Assembly: GCA_963765075.1 (NCBI GenBank)
Contig: CAVXVA010000001.1
Location: forward strand, 372,001-436,000
DNA length: 64,000 nt
Direction: 5' to 3'
Source of the DNA: JAENVU01 sp963765075
Lineage (GTDB): Bacteria; Actinomycetota; Acidimicrobiia; IMCC26256; JAENVU01
Below, in pieces: positions 42,669 to 52,539 of the stretch (positions within the stretch are counted from its first letter, which is position 1; every line of letters begins with the position of its first letter). A model generated the notes under the pieces. The model made no database searches. It was not told the DNA's origin and saw only the letters and a list, made by a program, of their open reading frames with translations. Made by a program: the position numbers and the translations under genes.

Positions 42669-43647
42669 TCGTGGTCTCACCTGCTTGCTCGGAAACCGCC
42701 GCGTCCGCGGCGGGGGTCGACAGGGTCTCGGTCTCGCCGGATGCCTCGGCGGCATCGAGGCCGGCGGCATCCCCGCCCGCGGCGGGCGCTTCGGCGGCCT
42801 TGGCCTTGGCCTCGGCCAGACGCTGCTCGCGAGCAGCCTGCTGGGCCGCGGCCTCGTTGCGGGCTTGGGCTTGAGCGTCCGCCTTGGCCTTCTCTTCTTC
42901 CGGGCTCAACACCTTCGGCGCCACTGTCTCGGCCTTCGTGCCTGGGCGCGCGCCCTTCTTCTGGGCCAGGTGGCGGCCTTCGTCGACCGCATCCGCGATC
43001 ACCCGGCACATGAGGTTCGACGAGCGGATCGCGTCGTCGTTGCCCGGGATGACGTACTGGATGATGTCGGGGTCACAGTTGGTGTCGACGATCGCGACCA
43101 CCGGAATGCCGAGGCGGTTGGCCTCGGTCACGGCGATGTGCTCCTGCTTGGTGTCGATCACGAAGATCGCACTCGGGAGCTTCTCGAGGTTGCGGATCCC
43201 TCCGAGGTTCCGATCCAGCTTGACGACCTCGCGCTTGACCTTGAGGCCTTCCTTCTTGATCATCTGCTCGACTTCGCCGGTCGCCACGAGGCGCTCCATC
43301 TCCCGGAGCTTGGCGACGCGGGTGTGGACCGTCTGGAAGTTGGTGAGCATTCCGCCGAGCCACCGGTAGTTCACGTACGGCATGTTGCAGCGCTGGGCCA
43401 TCTGCTGGATGGGCTCGCGAGCTTGCTTCTTGGTCCCCACGAAGAGGACCGTGCCGCCGTCGGCGACGGTGCCGCGGACGAATCGATAGGCGGTGTCGAT
43501 GCGTTCCAGCGTCTGCTGGAGATCGACGATGTAGATGCCGTTGCGCTCGCCGAAGATGAAACGACGCATCTTCGGGTTCCAACGGCGCGTCTGGTGACCG
43601 AAGTGAACTCCGGCCTCCAGCAGCTGCTTCATAGTGACGACAGCCAC
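42661..43647 (-). CDS. rpsB: 30S ribosomal protein S2 with extended alanine/lysine-rich tail
   Basis: The 328-residue protein has an S2 body of about 240 residues (TMKQLLEAGVHFGHQTRRWNPKM, VNYRWLGGMLTNFQTV, IPVVAIVDTNCDPD). A tail of about 85 residues rich in Ala, Glu, Lys and Gln follows and is predicted to be helical, then disordered. The start is GTG with AAAGGA about 8 nt upstream. A TACACT promoter element and a leader of about 118 nt precede it. First gene of the rpsB-tsf-pyrH-frr unit. Confidence 0.96.
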   Translation of the reverse strand: MAVVTMKQLLEAGVHFGHQTRRWNPKMRRFIFGERNGIYIVDLQQTLERIDTAYRFVRGTVADGGTVLFVGTKKQAREPIQQMAQRCNMPYVNYRWLGGMLTNFQTVHTRVAKLREMERLVATGEVEQMIKKEGLKVKREVVKLDRNLGGIRNLEKLPSAIFVIDTKQEHIAVTEANRLGIPVVAIVDTNCDPDIIQYVIPGNDDAIRSSNLMCRVIADAVDEGRHLAQKKGARPGTKAETVAPKVLSPEEEKAKADAQAQARNEAAAQQAAREQRLAEAKAKAAEAPAAGGDAAGLDAAEASGETETLSTPAADAAVSEQAGETTNG

Positions 43648-43777
43648 GCAGGGTGTCCTTTCCTCTGGTTGGTCCTCCGCCCGGGCAGCGTCTCCGGAGG
43701 GATCCGGGGACGACCATTGGATTGCCGGGCGTGCGAGATCTCGAATCACCGAGGCGATCGAGTCGGGCGGCAGTGTA
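43648..43777 (-). promoter_or_regulatory. rpsB promoter and leader
   Basis: A TACACT -10 on the minus strand (43777-43772) predicts a start near 43765 and a leader of about 118 nt. The leader contains a small perfect hairpin, CCGGA/TCCGG with a 4-nt loop (43694-43707). Whether S2 autoregulates through it, as in E. coli, is unknown. Nothing else is seen up to the end of the propeller gene. Confidence 0.4.
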
Positions 43778-43841
43778 GCCGGGACCCCCCGGCCGACTCC
43801 CAGCCGCCCGACTCGACCGGCCCGGCGTCGTACCGGGCCCG

Positions 43842-45122
43842 CTACCGGGCGCCGACCGGCCGACGCAGCATCGCGGGTGCATATGCGATGACCTGCCCGT
43901 ATTGCACTTGGCCCTGCGCGTAGACCACCCGATGGGCACCGGCACCGAGGCCGATCGGGACCCCGACCGATTGGCGGGAACCGAGCAGCCGGCCCGTGCG
44001 CACATCGAGCGTGTGGATCTTGGCGAAGGTGTCGTGCACGATCATCAGACCGTCGACGACTGCGGGCGAGTCGGCCAGTGCGGGGCTGGGCAGCTCCGTC
44101 CGCCACCGGGCCACACCCGTCTCGATCACCACCGAGAATGCCGTGCCGTAGGAATCGAGCCCGACGACGGCATCGCCCACGTGCACCAGGCCCATCGTCG
44201 CCCCGGCTCCGGAGAGCAGCGGCCGCGACCAGCGCGGGCGGCCGTCGGCGAGCGAGAACGCCCGCAACTCCCCGGCGTCGCCGTCGCCGGTGACGACCAG
44301 CAGGGTCGAGCCCACGACCATCGGGACACCCGTATCGGGACCGAGCGTGGTGGCCCATCGAACCGCCCCGGTGCGGGCATCGATGACCTGCAGCCGAGCT
44401 TCGGTGTCGGTGCCCGTGAGCGCGATCACGGCACCGGTCGCAGCGTCGGCCACCAGGCGACCGTGCGGGGGCGCACCGGCCGGGGTCGTCCACCGCACCG
44501 CCCCGGTCGCCAGTGAGAACCCGGTCAGTCCGCCGTGGTCCGTCGCGCCGACCACGACCCCATCCGGCCCGTCACCCACAATGGCAACCCCGCGGGCCCG
44601 ATCGGTCGGCTCGCTGATCGCGGCCCGCCACCGGGACGCGCCGTCGACCCGGTCGAGCAGTTCGAACCCGTCGACCGCGCCGACCGCGACCGAGTCGTCA
44701 CTCACGGCCAGGTACGGCTCGGCATCTTTGACGTCGGCAACCCAGCGTTCCTCGCCCGTGTCGGTCGCCAGGGCGGTGACGGCGTAGGGACCGACGACGA
44801 ACACATCGGCGCCCTCGACCACCATTTCGGACGGGTCGTTCAGCAGGTCGTGGGACCACACCGGTTGGATGTCGGCGCGATGGCGGGTGTCGAAGGGGTC
44901 GGCGTGACCGACCCGCGATCCCGCCGCGAGCCGGACCGGGTGGTCAGACGCCGCGAGTTGGACGATGCCGACGGCCGCGACTGCAGTGACCAGGATGCCG
45001 GCGCCAACGATCCAGGGCCACGACGGTCGGGAAGTTCGGGATCGGGATGCCCGGTGCCCCGGATCCGGCTCGGGCGGCACCTGGGGGTGGGATCGAGGTT
45101 GGCGTTGGGGTTGCTGGTTCAT
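43842..45122 (-). CDS. Membrane-anchored PQQ-like beta-propeller protein
   Basis: Of 426 residues, a Pro/Arg-rich cytoplasmic tail of about 35 is followed by one transmembrane helix at about 36-57. The extracytoplasmic part is a beta propeller of PQQ-like repeats such as VTALATDTGEERWVADV, SLATGAVRWTTPAG, IDARTGAVRWATTLGP and LDVRTGRLLGSRQ. No catalytic residues are recognised; such propellers usually scaffold or sense at the cell surface. GGAGGT lies 6 nt before the ATG. It is downstream of the M23-hydrolase gene and may be cotranscribed with it. Confidence 0.82.
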   Translation of the reverse strand: MNQQPQRQPRSHPQVPPEPDPGHRASRSRTSRPSWPWIVGAGILVTAVAAVGIVQLAASDHPVRLAAGSRVGHADPFDTRHRADIQPVWSHDLLNDPSEMVVEGADVFVVGPYAVTALATDTGEERWVADVKDAEPYLAVSDDSVAVGAVDGFELLDRVDGASRWRAAISEPTDRARGVAIVGDGPDGVVVGATDHGGLTGFSLATGAVRWTTPAGAPPHGRLVADAATGAVIALTGTDTEARLQVIDARTGAVRWATTLGPDTGVPMVVGSTLLVVTGDGDAGELRAFSLADGRPRWSRPLLSGAGATMGLVHVGDAVVGLDSYGTAFSVVIETGVARWRTELPSPALADSPAVVDGLMIVHDTFAKIHTLDVRTGRLLGSRQSVGVPIGLGAGAHRVVYAQGQVQYGQVIAYAPAMLRRPVGAR

Positions 45123-45192
45123 CGGAGACCTCCATGTCTCGTGGTGGGTATTCGGATCTTGGGAGTGCAGCCGGGCACGCGGTCCGCGCCGC

Positions 45193-46908
45193 TCAGCCGA
45201 ACCCCGGAGGTGAGCCGGGGAGCGGAATGTCGCCTCGGGTCACCTGCGAAATGGCATGGCCGAGATTGAGTTCGGCCCGCCGGATGAGGACGGGCTCCAC
45301 CGCACCGCGTATCCCCTGGAGCCAGCCGACACACGTTGGAGCTCGGCCTTCCAATGCGAGCCGCACCTCCCGCATCGCGTCGGGATCGTCCACGATCGCC
45401 GAGTGATCGCGGAAGCCGTCGGGGTCGGTCATGACATGACGCGCGCCGGGGAGTGCGGTCTGCCCCGCCGGCACCACATAATCGTCATCGGCGCCCACCG
45501 AGGTGACGTCCATCTGGTCGGGCAGCGGATCGCGCCACAGGCGCCGCATCAATCCGGACTCCTCGGCGAGTTGGGACGTCGACCGGCCTCCCGACGGCGG
45601 GATCGCGCCGCCGGCCAGCGATTCGGCGTGATCCAGGATCGCCTTCCCGCGCGGGTTCGACCGGACCTCCTGGGCAACGCTCGCCGCGGGTGCTCCGAGA
45701 TGCGGCGACGACAGCGAGACGGCGTTGCCGAGCGGCGGCAGCGTCGGGTCGGCCGGGTCGTACACCAGTTGCATGAACACATCGACCACCACACCACCCT
45801 GGGAATGGGCAATGAGATCGACCTCCCGGCCCGGCTGCTCAGCCTGCATCGTCCGGAGCTGATTCCGAAGGCCGTAGGCCTTCACCACGAGATCACCCCA
45901 GGTGTCGGACGCTTCGTACGACCCACCCTTGGGTGCATACGAGAACCACTGGGTCTCGTCGGTGCGATAGCCGAGTGCTTTCGTGTCGAGGCCGAAGGTG
46001 TGGCCCGTACGCCGATCGGTACTGCTGTTGATCCCGCCCACCGCCATCAGGCGATGCCCCGATCCGCCGCCGCCGGGGCCGGCCGTCGCCTCGGCGCCGC
46101 TGGTGCAGTCGGATCGGGAACGCACGTACGCGGCGAAGCGCGACGCCATCGATCGGGCGTCGGCCAATGCCGTCCCCACGGGCGTGTGGCCGAGGACGAA
46201 CCGCGTCGCCATGATCGACGGTGTCGCCAACACGGTCCCGACCTCGACCCAGCCGCGGACGAAACCGCCGGCTCCCGCGACTGCTCGGTCCCACCAGTCG
46301 GGTTCGGGTTCGGGTTCGAGCCCGGGAATTCCCCGAGGCAGGTGCAGCGCGTCGGCCAGTGACCGTGCCTCGCCCGCCGGGCTACTGAGGCCCTCCTGAT
46401 GGGAGTGATGGACCGGGACCAGCCGCACCACCGCCGCGAGATCGACCGGTTGGAAGAGTTGCATCGGGTCCACGTAGCTCTCGCCCACCCGGAGTGCGAA
46501 GTGCACGACGCCCACCTCGTGGTCAGCGCCACTCCCGCCCGCGACCCCGATGACCTGCCCGGCCACGACCCGGTCGCCGCGCCGGACACTGACCGCGGCG
46601 ACAAACGATGCCGAGGTCCGCAGCTGATCGCCGTGATCGATCACGACGTGCAGCGCACCGGCGACAGGACCGGCGAAGGCCACGACGCCGCCGTGGGCGG
46701 CCCGTACCGGAGTTCCTGCCGGCGCGGCAAGATCCACACCGCGATGGCCAGGGCCGTAGGTCGATTTCGGCGCGACGAACGGTCGCGTCACCGCCCCCGG
46801 CACCGGCCGTATCCACCCCGTCGCACCCGAGGACGCAGCACCCGCCGGCACCGCCAACAAAACGAGCACGCAGGTCACGACGACGGTGAAAGCACTTCTA
46901 CCACTCAC
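45193..46908 (-). CDS. Secreted fusion of M23 peptidase-like domain and alpha/beta hydrolase
   Basis: 571 residues. A signal peptide (FTVVVTCVLVLLAVPAGAAS) precedes a LytM/M23 domain with GPGHRGVDLAAPAGTPV near residue 55. The usual HxH motif is only VVHFALR near 134, so one zinc ligand is missing. A helical linker follows, then a lipase-like domain with the nucleophile elbow IAHSQGGVVVDV (Ser about 368), an SSPHLGAPAA loop and a late histidine in FRDHSAIV. The GTG start has GGGAGG 4 nt upstream. M23 genes are common next to rpsB in actinobacteria; the hydrolase extension is unusual. Export to the wall is likely. Confidence 0.82.
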   Translation of the reverse strand: MSGRSAFTVVVTCVLVLLAVPAGAASSGATGWIRPVPGAVTRPFVAPKSTYGPGHRGVDLAAPAGTPVRAAHGGVVAFAGPVAGALHVVIDHGDQLRTSASFVAAVSVRRGDRVVAGQVIGVAGGSGADHEVGVVHFALRVGESYVDPMQLFQPVDLAAVVRLVPVHHSHQEGLSSPAGEARSLADALHLPRGIPGLEPEPEPDWWDRAVAGAGGFVRGWVEVGTVLATPSIMATRFVLGHTPVGTALADARSMASRFAAYVRSRSDCTSGAEATAGPGGGGSGHRLMAVGGINSSTDRRTGHTFGLDTKALGYRTDETQWFSYAPKGGSYEASDTWGDLVVKAYGLRNQLRTMQAEQPGREVDLIAHSQGGVVVDVFMQLVYDPADPTLPPLGNAVSLSSPHLGAPAASVAQEVRSNPRGKAILDHAESLAGGAIPPSGGRSTSQLAEESGLMRRLWRDPLPDQMDVTSVGADDDYVVPAGQTALPGARHVMTDPDGFRDHSAIVDDPDAMREVRLALEGRAPTCVGWLQGIRGAVEPVLIRRAELNLGHAISQVTRGDIPLPGSPPGFG

Positions 46909-46975
46909 AACGCCTCCCGGGGCGTGCGCGGACACGGGAGGGGAAAGTGCGGGGGGAAGGCTGCGAAGCGTAGTC

Positions 46976-46995
46976 AGCGCGACATATGCCGCGCT
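46976..46995 (-). terminator. Hairpin after whiG
   Basis: The arms AGCGCG and CGCGCT flank an 8-nt loop 15 nt downstream of the whiG stop. There is no U-tract. It sits just before the probable promoter of the M23-hydrolase gene, a sensible place for a transcript end. Confidence 0.4.
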
Positions 46996-47010
46996 AGGGG
47001 TGAAACAGAT

Positions 47011-47803
<793 letters not shown>

Positions 47804-47811
<8 letters not shown>

Positions 47812-48736
47812 GTGGATGCGTCGATTCGTAGACCGCCCGGAGGCGTTCGCGGGTCAAATGGGTGTAGATCTGGGTGGTCGCCAAGTCTGCATGCCCGAGC
47901 AGTTCTTGCACGGTCCGCAGGTCGGCTCCGCCTTCCAACAAGTGGGTAGCGTACGCGTGTCGGAGGGCATGCGGGTGCAATGTCCGCCCATCGCCCAGCG
48001 GGTGGCGTTCCAGGATCCGCCGAGCGTCTCGGGGCCCGAGGCGCCGACCGAGTTGGTTCAGGAACACCGCACGGGTCGATTCACCCTCTCGTTCCAGGGT
48101 CGGACGTCCGTGGCGGAGCCATTCCGAGATCGCGGTCGTCGCCGGATCTCCGAGCGGGAGCCGGCGGATTTTGCTGCCTTTGCCGAGCACGGTGATCATC
48201 TGCCGGTCGAGATCGACGTCGCCGCGGTCCAGCCCACAGCACTCTGAGACCCGCAGCCCGGCGCCGTAGAGCAGTTCGAGTACTGCCAGATCGCGGCGAG
48301 CGACCGCGAGTGCGGTCTCGTCGGGTGCGTCGGTGTCCTCATCCGAACCTCGCGGGATTACCCGGGTGCTCGCGAAGGCCCGATCCAACATGGCGTGGGC
48401 TTCGGTGATTCGGGGCACCCGCGGGAGCCGGCTCGCGCCTTTCGGTGAGCGCAAGGTTCGCCCCGGATCGGTCGCGAGCACCCCGTGGCGGGTGAGATAC
48501 CGCAAGAAGGATCGGATCGCAGCCGCCTTGCGCGAGATCGTCGGCCGGGCGAACTGGCGGGTCGTGAGGTACGCGAGATAGCGACGCAAGGTTGCATGGT
48601 CGAGAGCGTCAGGGCCGGAACACCCGCCGCGCTCGGCCCAGTCGACGAACTGGCGCACATCGCGCTCGTACGCCTCGACCGTGTGGGCACTCGAGCTGGT
48701 GAGCGAAGTCACGAAGCCGTCGACGTCCCAGACCAT
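47804..48736 (-). CDS. xerC: Tyrosine recombinase XerC/XerD family
   Basis: Resolves chromosome dimers at dif. Of about 310 residues, the N-terminal SAM-like DNA-binding part is followed by the catalytic domain. The catalytic arginine is in YGAGLRVSE, the lysine in LGKGSKIRRLPL, then LHPHALRHAYATHLLEGGADL, LLGHADLATTQIYTH with the nucleophile Tyr. The ATG at 48736 is preferred. The location between dprA and whiG is typical for actinobacterial xerC rather than a phage integrase, and no att sites or phage genes are near. Confidence 0.92.
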
Positions 48737-48910
48737 GACGCTCGACGCTACCGGCACACCATTGCCGAACGGCCGATGCTCGGTGTCACACCATCCGGGT
48801 ACGGTGCGCGAACCCGTCGTCGAGGTAGCCGCGGCGGGATCTCACCGCCGTCTCGGTGACTGCACGGGAACTCCGGCCCTCCTGATGTTTCGTCGATCAG
48901 GAAGTGTCCC

Positions 48911-50408
48911 GTGCTCGCCACCATTCCCAGCGCCACGCTGCTCGGCATCGACGGTCATCGCGTCGACGTCGAAGTCCATGTCTCGGGTGGTCTTCCCGGT
49001 TACACCGTGGTCGGGCTCCCCGACGCGGCCGGTCGGGAGTCCCGTGAGCGGGTCCGCGCCGCACTCTTGTCGTCGGAGCTGGCCTGGCCGCAGAAGCGGA
49101 TGACCGTCAACTTGTCACCGGCCACGCTGCGCAAGTCCGGCGCCGGTCTCGAACTCGCGATCGCGCTCGGGTTACTCGTGAGCGAGGAGAAGATCCCGGC
49201 CGCCGCGCTCGACGGCGTCGCCGTGCTCGGCGAACTCGGGCTCGACGGATCGATCCGTGCGGTCCCGGGCGCGCTGGTCCTCGCCGACACGCTGGTGCGC
49301 GCGGGGATCGAGACCGTGATCGTGCCGGCCGCCAACGCCCACGAAGCTGCACTCGTCCCCGGGTTGAAAGTTCGCAGCGCCCCGACCCTGTCGATGTTGT
49401 GGTTGTGCCTCCACGGCGAGGAACCGTGGCCCAACCCCGAACCACCGACCGACACCGACCTCGACGTCGACGACGACCCGGTCGACCTCGCCGAGGTGCG
49501 CGGGCTCGCAACGGCACGACTCGCCCTGGAGATCACCGCCGCGGGCGGCCACCACCTCTCTGCTGAGCGGACCGCCCGGGTGCGGCAAGACGATGCTCGC
49601 CCGCCGCCTCGCCACGATCCTGCCGCCGCTCGATCCGGATGAAGCGATCGAGGTCACTCGGATCGGATCGGTGTGCGGCGGCACCCCGGTCACCCGACTC
49701 GCCACCGACCGTCCGTTCCGAGCCCCCCACCACACGTGCAGCACGCCTGCCCTCGTCGGCGGTGGATCCGGCCGCCCCCGTCCCGGCGAAGTCACCCGCG
49801 CTCACCGTGGGGTCTTGTTCCTCGACGAACTCGGCGAGTTCCCCCCGATGGCACTGGATGCACTGCGCCAACCCCTGGAGGAAGGCGTCGTGCGGATCGC
49901 CCGTCAGGGAGCCAGCCTGGTGTTCCCGGCGTCGTCGGTCCTGATCGCCTGTACCAACCCGTGCCCCTGCGGGCGCGTGGCCAGCGAGTGCCGGTGCTCG
50001 GAGTCGCAGAAGGCGCGGTACGCCCGTCGGCTGTCGGCGCCATTGCTCGACCGGTTCGATCTGCGTCTCCGCATCACCGGACCGACCGCCCAGGACCCAC
50101 ACGGTGAGGACTCCGACACCGTCGCCGCCCGGGTGCGGGAGGCCGTCGACCGCCAGCGGCATCGCTACCGATCGTGTTCGTGGCGATGGAACCGCGAGAT
50201 TCCGGCGAGCGGGCTCGAACACTTCGCAGGCATGAGCAGTGAGGCCCACGACGCGTGGGCGCTGGTGGTCGAGTCCGGAATGTTGACCGGGCGCGGCGCG
50301 GGTCGCGTCCGGCGGGTCGCGCGCACCATCGCCGACCTCGCCGACCGCGCCGAGATCACCGGCGAACACATCATCCTGGCGGCATCACTGCGTCAGGAGA
50401 TCTCGTGA
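48911..50408 (+). CDS. comM: Mg-chelatase-like AAA ATPase (ComM/YifB), frameshifted at the P-loop
   Basis: Hexameric branch-migration helicase of natural transformation. The N-terminal ChlI-like part is intact (ATLLGIDGHRVDVEVHVSGGLPGYTVVGLPDAA and KSGAGLELAIALGLL). At the CTCTCT stretch 49556-49561 one base too many breaks the frame. Dropping it gives HHLLLSGPPGCGKTMLARRLA, the Walker A motif. The rest has VLFLDELGEF and CNPCPCGR-like TNPCPCGRVASECRC. About 498 residues if repaired. GTG start. dprA follows with a GTGA overlap. Confidence 0.9.
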
Positions 50409-51520
50409 TCACCGGCCCGCCCGCCGTGATCGACGATGCATCGGTCGCGGCCGCCGCGCTCGCCGGGCTCCACTCGGTCGGTCCCGCCACCCTCCGCCGG
50501 CTGCTGCAGGCCTGGCCGGATCCGCGGGCGGCAGTGGCGGCGATCCAATCCGGGCGCGCGGTCGACGCGCTCACCCGCAAGGATCGGCACACGGTCGTGC
50601 GCCGATGGCAACGCGAGCTCGACCTCGTCGCCACCGAGTCCTTGCTTCGGTTGCGAGGGACCCGCATTTTTCGAGCCGGGCAGCCGTCGTTCCCGATCCA
50701 TACCGGCATCAGCGATCACCCGCTCGTGCTCTTCGGCGAGGGCCTCCGGCCCGATGCGCTCGAGCGGCCGCGAGTCGGCATCGTCGGCACCCGGGCCGCG
50801 ACCCCCCATGGCCGAGCCGATGCCCACGAACTCGGTGGCGTGCTGGCGCGGGCCGGAGTCACCGTGGTCAGTGGACTCGCGATCGGGATCGACGGTGCGG
50901 CCCACGAAGGCGCACTCGATGCCGGTGGCCTCGCCGTCGGCGTCCTCGGAACCGGCGTCGACATCGTGTACCCGCGTCGCCACGCCACGCTGCACGCGCG
51001 CGTGCATGACCACGGCCTCTTGCTCAGTGAGAACGCCCATGGGGTCGGTCCGCACCCGTCTCGATTCCCAATACGCAACCGGATCATCGCCGCGCTCTCG
51101 GATGTGCTCGTCGTCGTCGAGGCCACCGCGACCGGCGGGGCCCGGATCACCGCGCAGAAGGCCGACGAGTACGGCGTCGATGTCTGCGCATACCCCGGCA
51201 GCCGCCGGAACCCGTCGGCGCGCGGGACCAATGAACTTCTGCGGGACGCCCACGTCATTCTCGATCCTGAAGACGTGCTCGGCGTGCTCGGCTTGACACC
51301 CGGCGACCGACGCTCCCCATCGGAGGTCACCAACGGACGAGCAGTCCCGGCCACACTCGACGAACATGCCGTGCTCACTGCGTTGGGCGGTGAACCGGCG
51401 ACGGTCGACGAACTGACATCCCGGACCGGCCTCGGGCCCGGCCCGGTCGCCGTTGCCATCGCGGGCCTGGTCCGCTCGGGCCATATCCGGCGAGCCCACG
51501 GCGTGTACTGGCCGACCTGA
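50405..51520 (+). CDS. dprA: DNA-processing protein DprA
   Basis: Loads RecA onto incoming single-stranded DNA. The 371 residues have an N-terminal helix-hairpin-helix-like part and the Rossmann-like domain with VGIVGTRAATPHG, VVSGLAIGIDGAAHEGAL, AVGVLGTGVDIVYP, PSRFPIRNRIIAALSD and AYPGS. A winged-helix C-terminus is also present (DEHAVLTALGGEPATVDEL). GTG start coupled to comM. Natural competence cannot be concluded, since dprA is widely conserved. Confidence 0.93.
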   Translation: MITGPPAVIDDASVAAAALAGLHSVGPATLRRLLQAWPDPRAAVAAIQSGRAVDALTRKDRHTVVRRWQRELDLVATESLLRLRGTRIFRAGQPSFPIHTGISDHPLVLFGEGLRPDALERPRVGIVGTRAATPHGRADAHELGGVLARAGVTVVSGLAIGIDGAAHEGALDAGGLAVGVLGTGVDIVYPRRHATLHARVHDHGLLLSENAHGVGPHPSRFPIRNRIIAALSDVLVVVEATATGGARITAQKADEYGVDVCAYPGSRRNPSARGTNELLRDAHVILDPEDVLGVLGLTPGDRRSPSEVTNGRAVPATLDEHAVLTALGGEPATVDELTSRTGLGPGPVAVAIAGLVRSGHIRRAHGVYWPT

Positions 51521-51603
51521 CCCGCAGACGCCGGACACCCTCTCTGACCTGCCCAAACGCTGCATCCGTCAAGTTCGGTGGCGGTGGAGTCGATGGATGA
51601 GTG

Positions 51604-51822
51604 ATGAACTTGAAGCGCTGTCCCTACGACGGGACACCGATCGACGCCGAGGCGTATTCCGGCGGTTCCTACTTGCTCACCTGCGGTGGGTGCGGGGCGG
51701 AATGGGAAGCGCACAACTCGCTGGTCCGACGGACTGGCGAGCCGGACTGGGATCGAGTTTCGGTTGCTCGCGCCGCCCTGGCGAAGAGTCGCCGCATCAC
51801 CGCGGTCGTATCGCAACACTGA
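51604..51822 (+). CDS. Small zinc-ribbon-like protein
   Basis: The 72-residue protein has NLKRCPYDGTPID near its start and LTCGGCGAEWEAHNSLVRR, giving three cysteines of a zinc ribbon, with the fourth ligand perhaps an Asp or His. The length and composition look real: it has a coherent N-terminal domain and a basic tail. No ribosome site or clear -10 was recognised. It is the first of three tiny genes between dprA and yraN. Function unknown. Confidence 0.6.
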   Translation: MNLKRCPYDGTPIDAEAYSGGSYLLTCGGCGAEWEAHNSLVRRTGEPDWDRVSVARAALAKSRRITAVVSQH

Positions 51823-51863
51823 ACGACCCCGTCGAGATCGAGCGCCTGACCTACGGTACGGCG

Positions 51864-51977
51864 ATGGGCATGGACCCCCGCCGCCGGCGAGTTCCTCATC
51901 GTGGAGATCTGGTCTTCGTCATCAGCGGAGTCGTGATCGCGATCGCCTTGCTGATCTGGGCGGTGTTCGGCTCGTGA
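51864..51977 (+). CDS. 37-residue single-pass membrane protein
   Basis: A basic N-terminus (DPRRRRVPHRGD) is followed by one hydrophobic helix, LVFVISGVVIAIALLIWAVF, and the stop. TACGGT lies exactly 6 nt before the ATG, marking leaderless transcription. The stop overlaps the next small gene as GTGA. The combination of promoter, positive-inside helix and coupling supports a real gene. Function unknown. Confidence 0.55.
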   Translation: MGMDPRRRRVPHRGDLVFVISGVVIAIALLIWAVFGS

Positions 51978-52165
51978 GCAATCCCGAGGTCACCGTGCGC
52001 CACATGCAGCCGTACGAAGCAATCAAGAGCTACCGCTGCCCGGGATGTGACCACGACATCCGGCCCGGCGAGGGTCACAAAGTCGTGGTCCCCGTCGACG
52101 CACTCGAAGACCGGCGCCACTGGCACACCGGCTGCTGGCACCGCGAAGCCCGCCGCCGGCAATAA
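51974..52165 (+). CDS. Small Cys/His-rich (zinc-binding) protein
   Basis: The 63-residue protein has SYRCPGCDHDIRPGEGHKVVV and RRHWHTGCWHREARR, a CxxC pair plus His and Cys ligands suited to one zinc ion. Similar short proteins are common in actinobacteria, often misnamed ATP/GTP-binding. GTG start overlapping the membrane-protein stop. Followed after 20 nt by the convergent yraN. Function unknown. Confidence 0.75.
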   Translation: MSNPEVTVRHMQPYEAIKSYRCPGCDHDIRPGEGHKVVVPVDALEDRRHWHTGCWHREARRRQ

Positions 52166-52185
52166 CCCGAGGCTGCGCGCCTCTT

Positions 52186-52539
52186 CTAGAAGGCGCCTTC
52201 GTAGACATCGATCGTCGGCGGGGTGTTGCGCGGCGCGAGGATCGACACCACATCGAAGCGCAGACCACGCGCCGACCGATCGTGGGCGGACAACCACTCC
52301 CCGGCGAGCCGTCGGATGCGCAGTTGCTTCTCCCGCGTGACCGCTTCGACGCCGGCCCCGAAGGCATCCGACGTTCGGGTCTTGACCTCGCAGAACACCA
52401 CGATGCCATCGTGTTCGAGGACGAGATCGAGTTCACCCTGCCGGGTACGCCAGTTGCGATCGAGCACCACGTACCCGCGACCGGTGTACCACTCCCCCGC
52501 CCACGCCTCGCCCTGCGCACCCAGAGCGCGCCGGTTCAC
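52186..52539 (-). CDS. yraN: YraN-family (UPF0102) endonuclease-like protein
   Basis: A 117-residue PD-(D/E)XK-fold protein. The motif is GYVVLDRNWRTRQGELDLVLEHDGIVVFCEVKTR, holding the Glu, Asp and E-x-K residues, followed by VTREKQLRIRRLAGEWL and LRFDVVSI. It usually lies between rplS/rnhB and comM, as here. The GTG start overlaps the DUF2469 stop. The substrate is unproven. Confidence 0.92.
   Translation of the reverse strand: MNRRALGAQGEAWAGEWYTGRGYVVLDRNWRTRQGELDLVLEHDGIVVFCEVKTRTSDAFGAGVEAVTREKQLRIRRLAGEWLSAHDRSARGLRFDVVSILAPRNTPPTIDVYEGAF

Noticed and set aside
46909..47010. Possible c-di-AMP riboswitch before the M23-hydrolase gene
   Set aside because: Some actinobacterial wall hydrolase genes have one, but the gap is only about 100 nt and I could not find the conserved elements.
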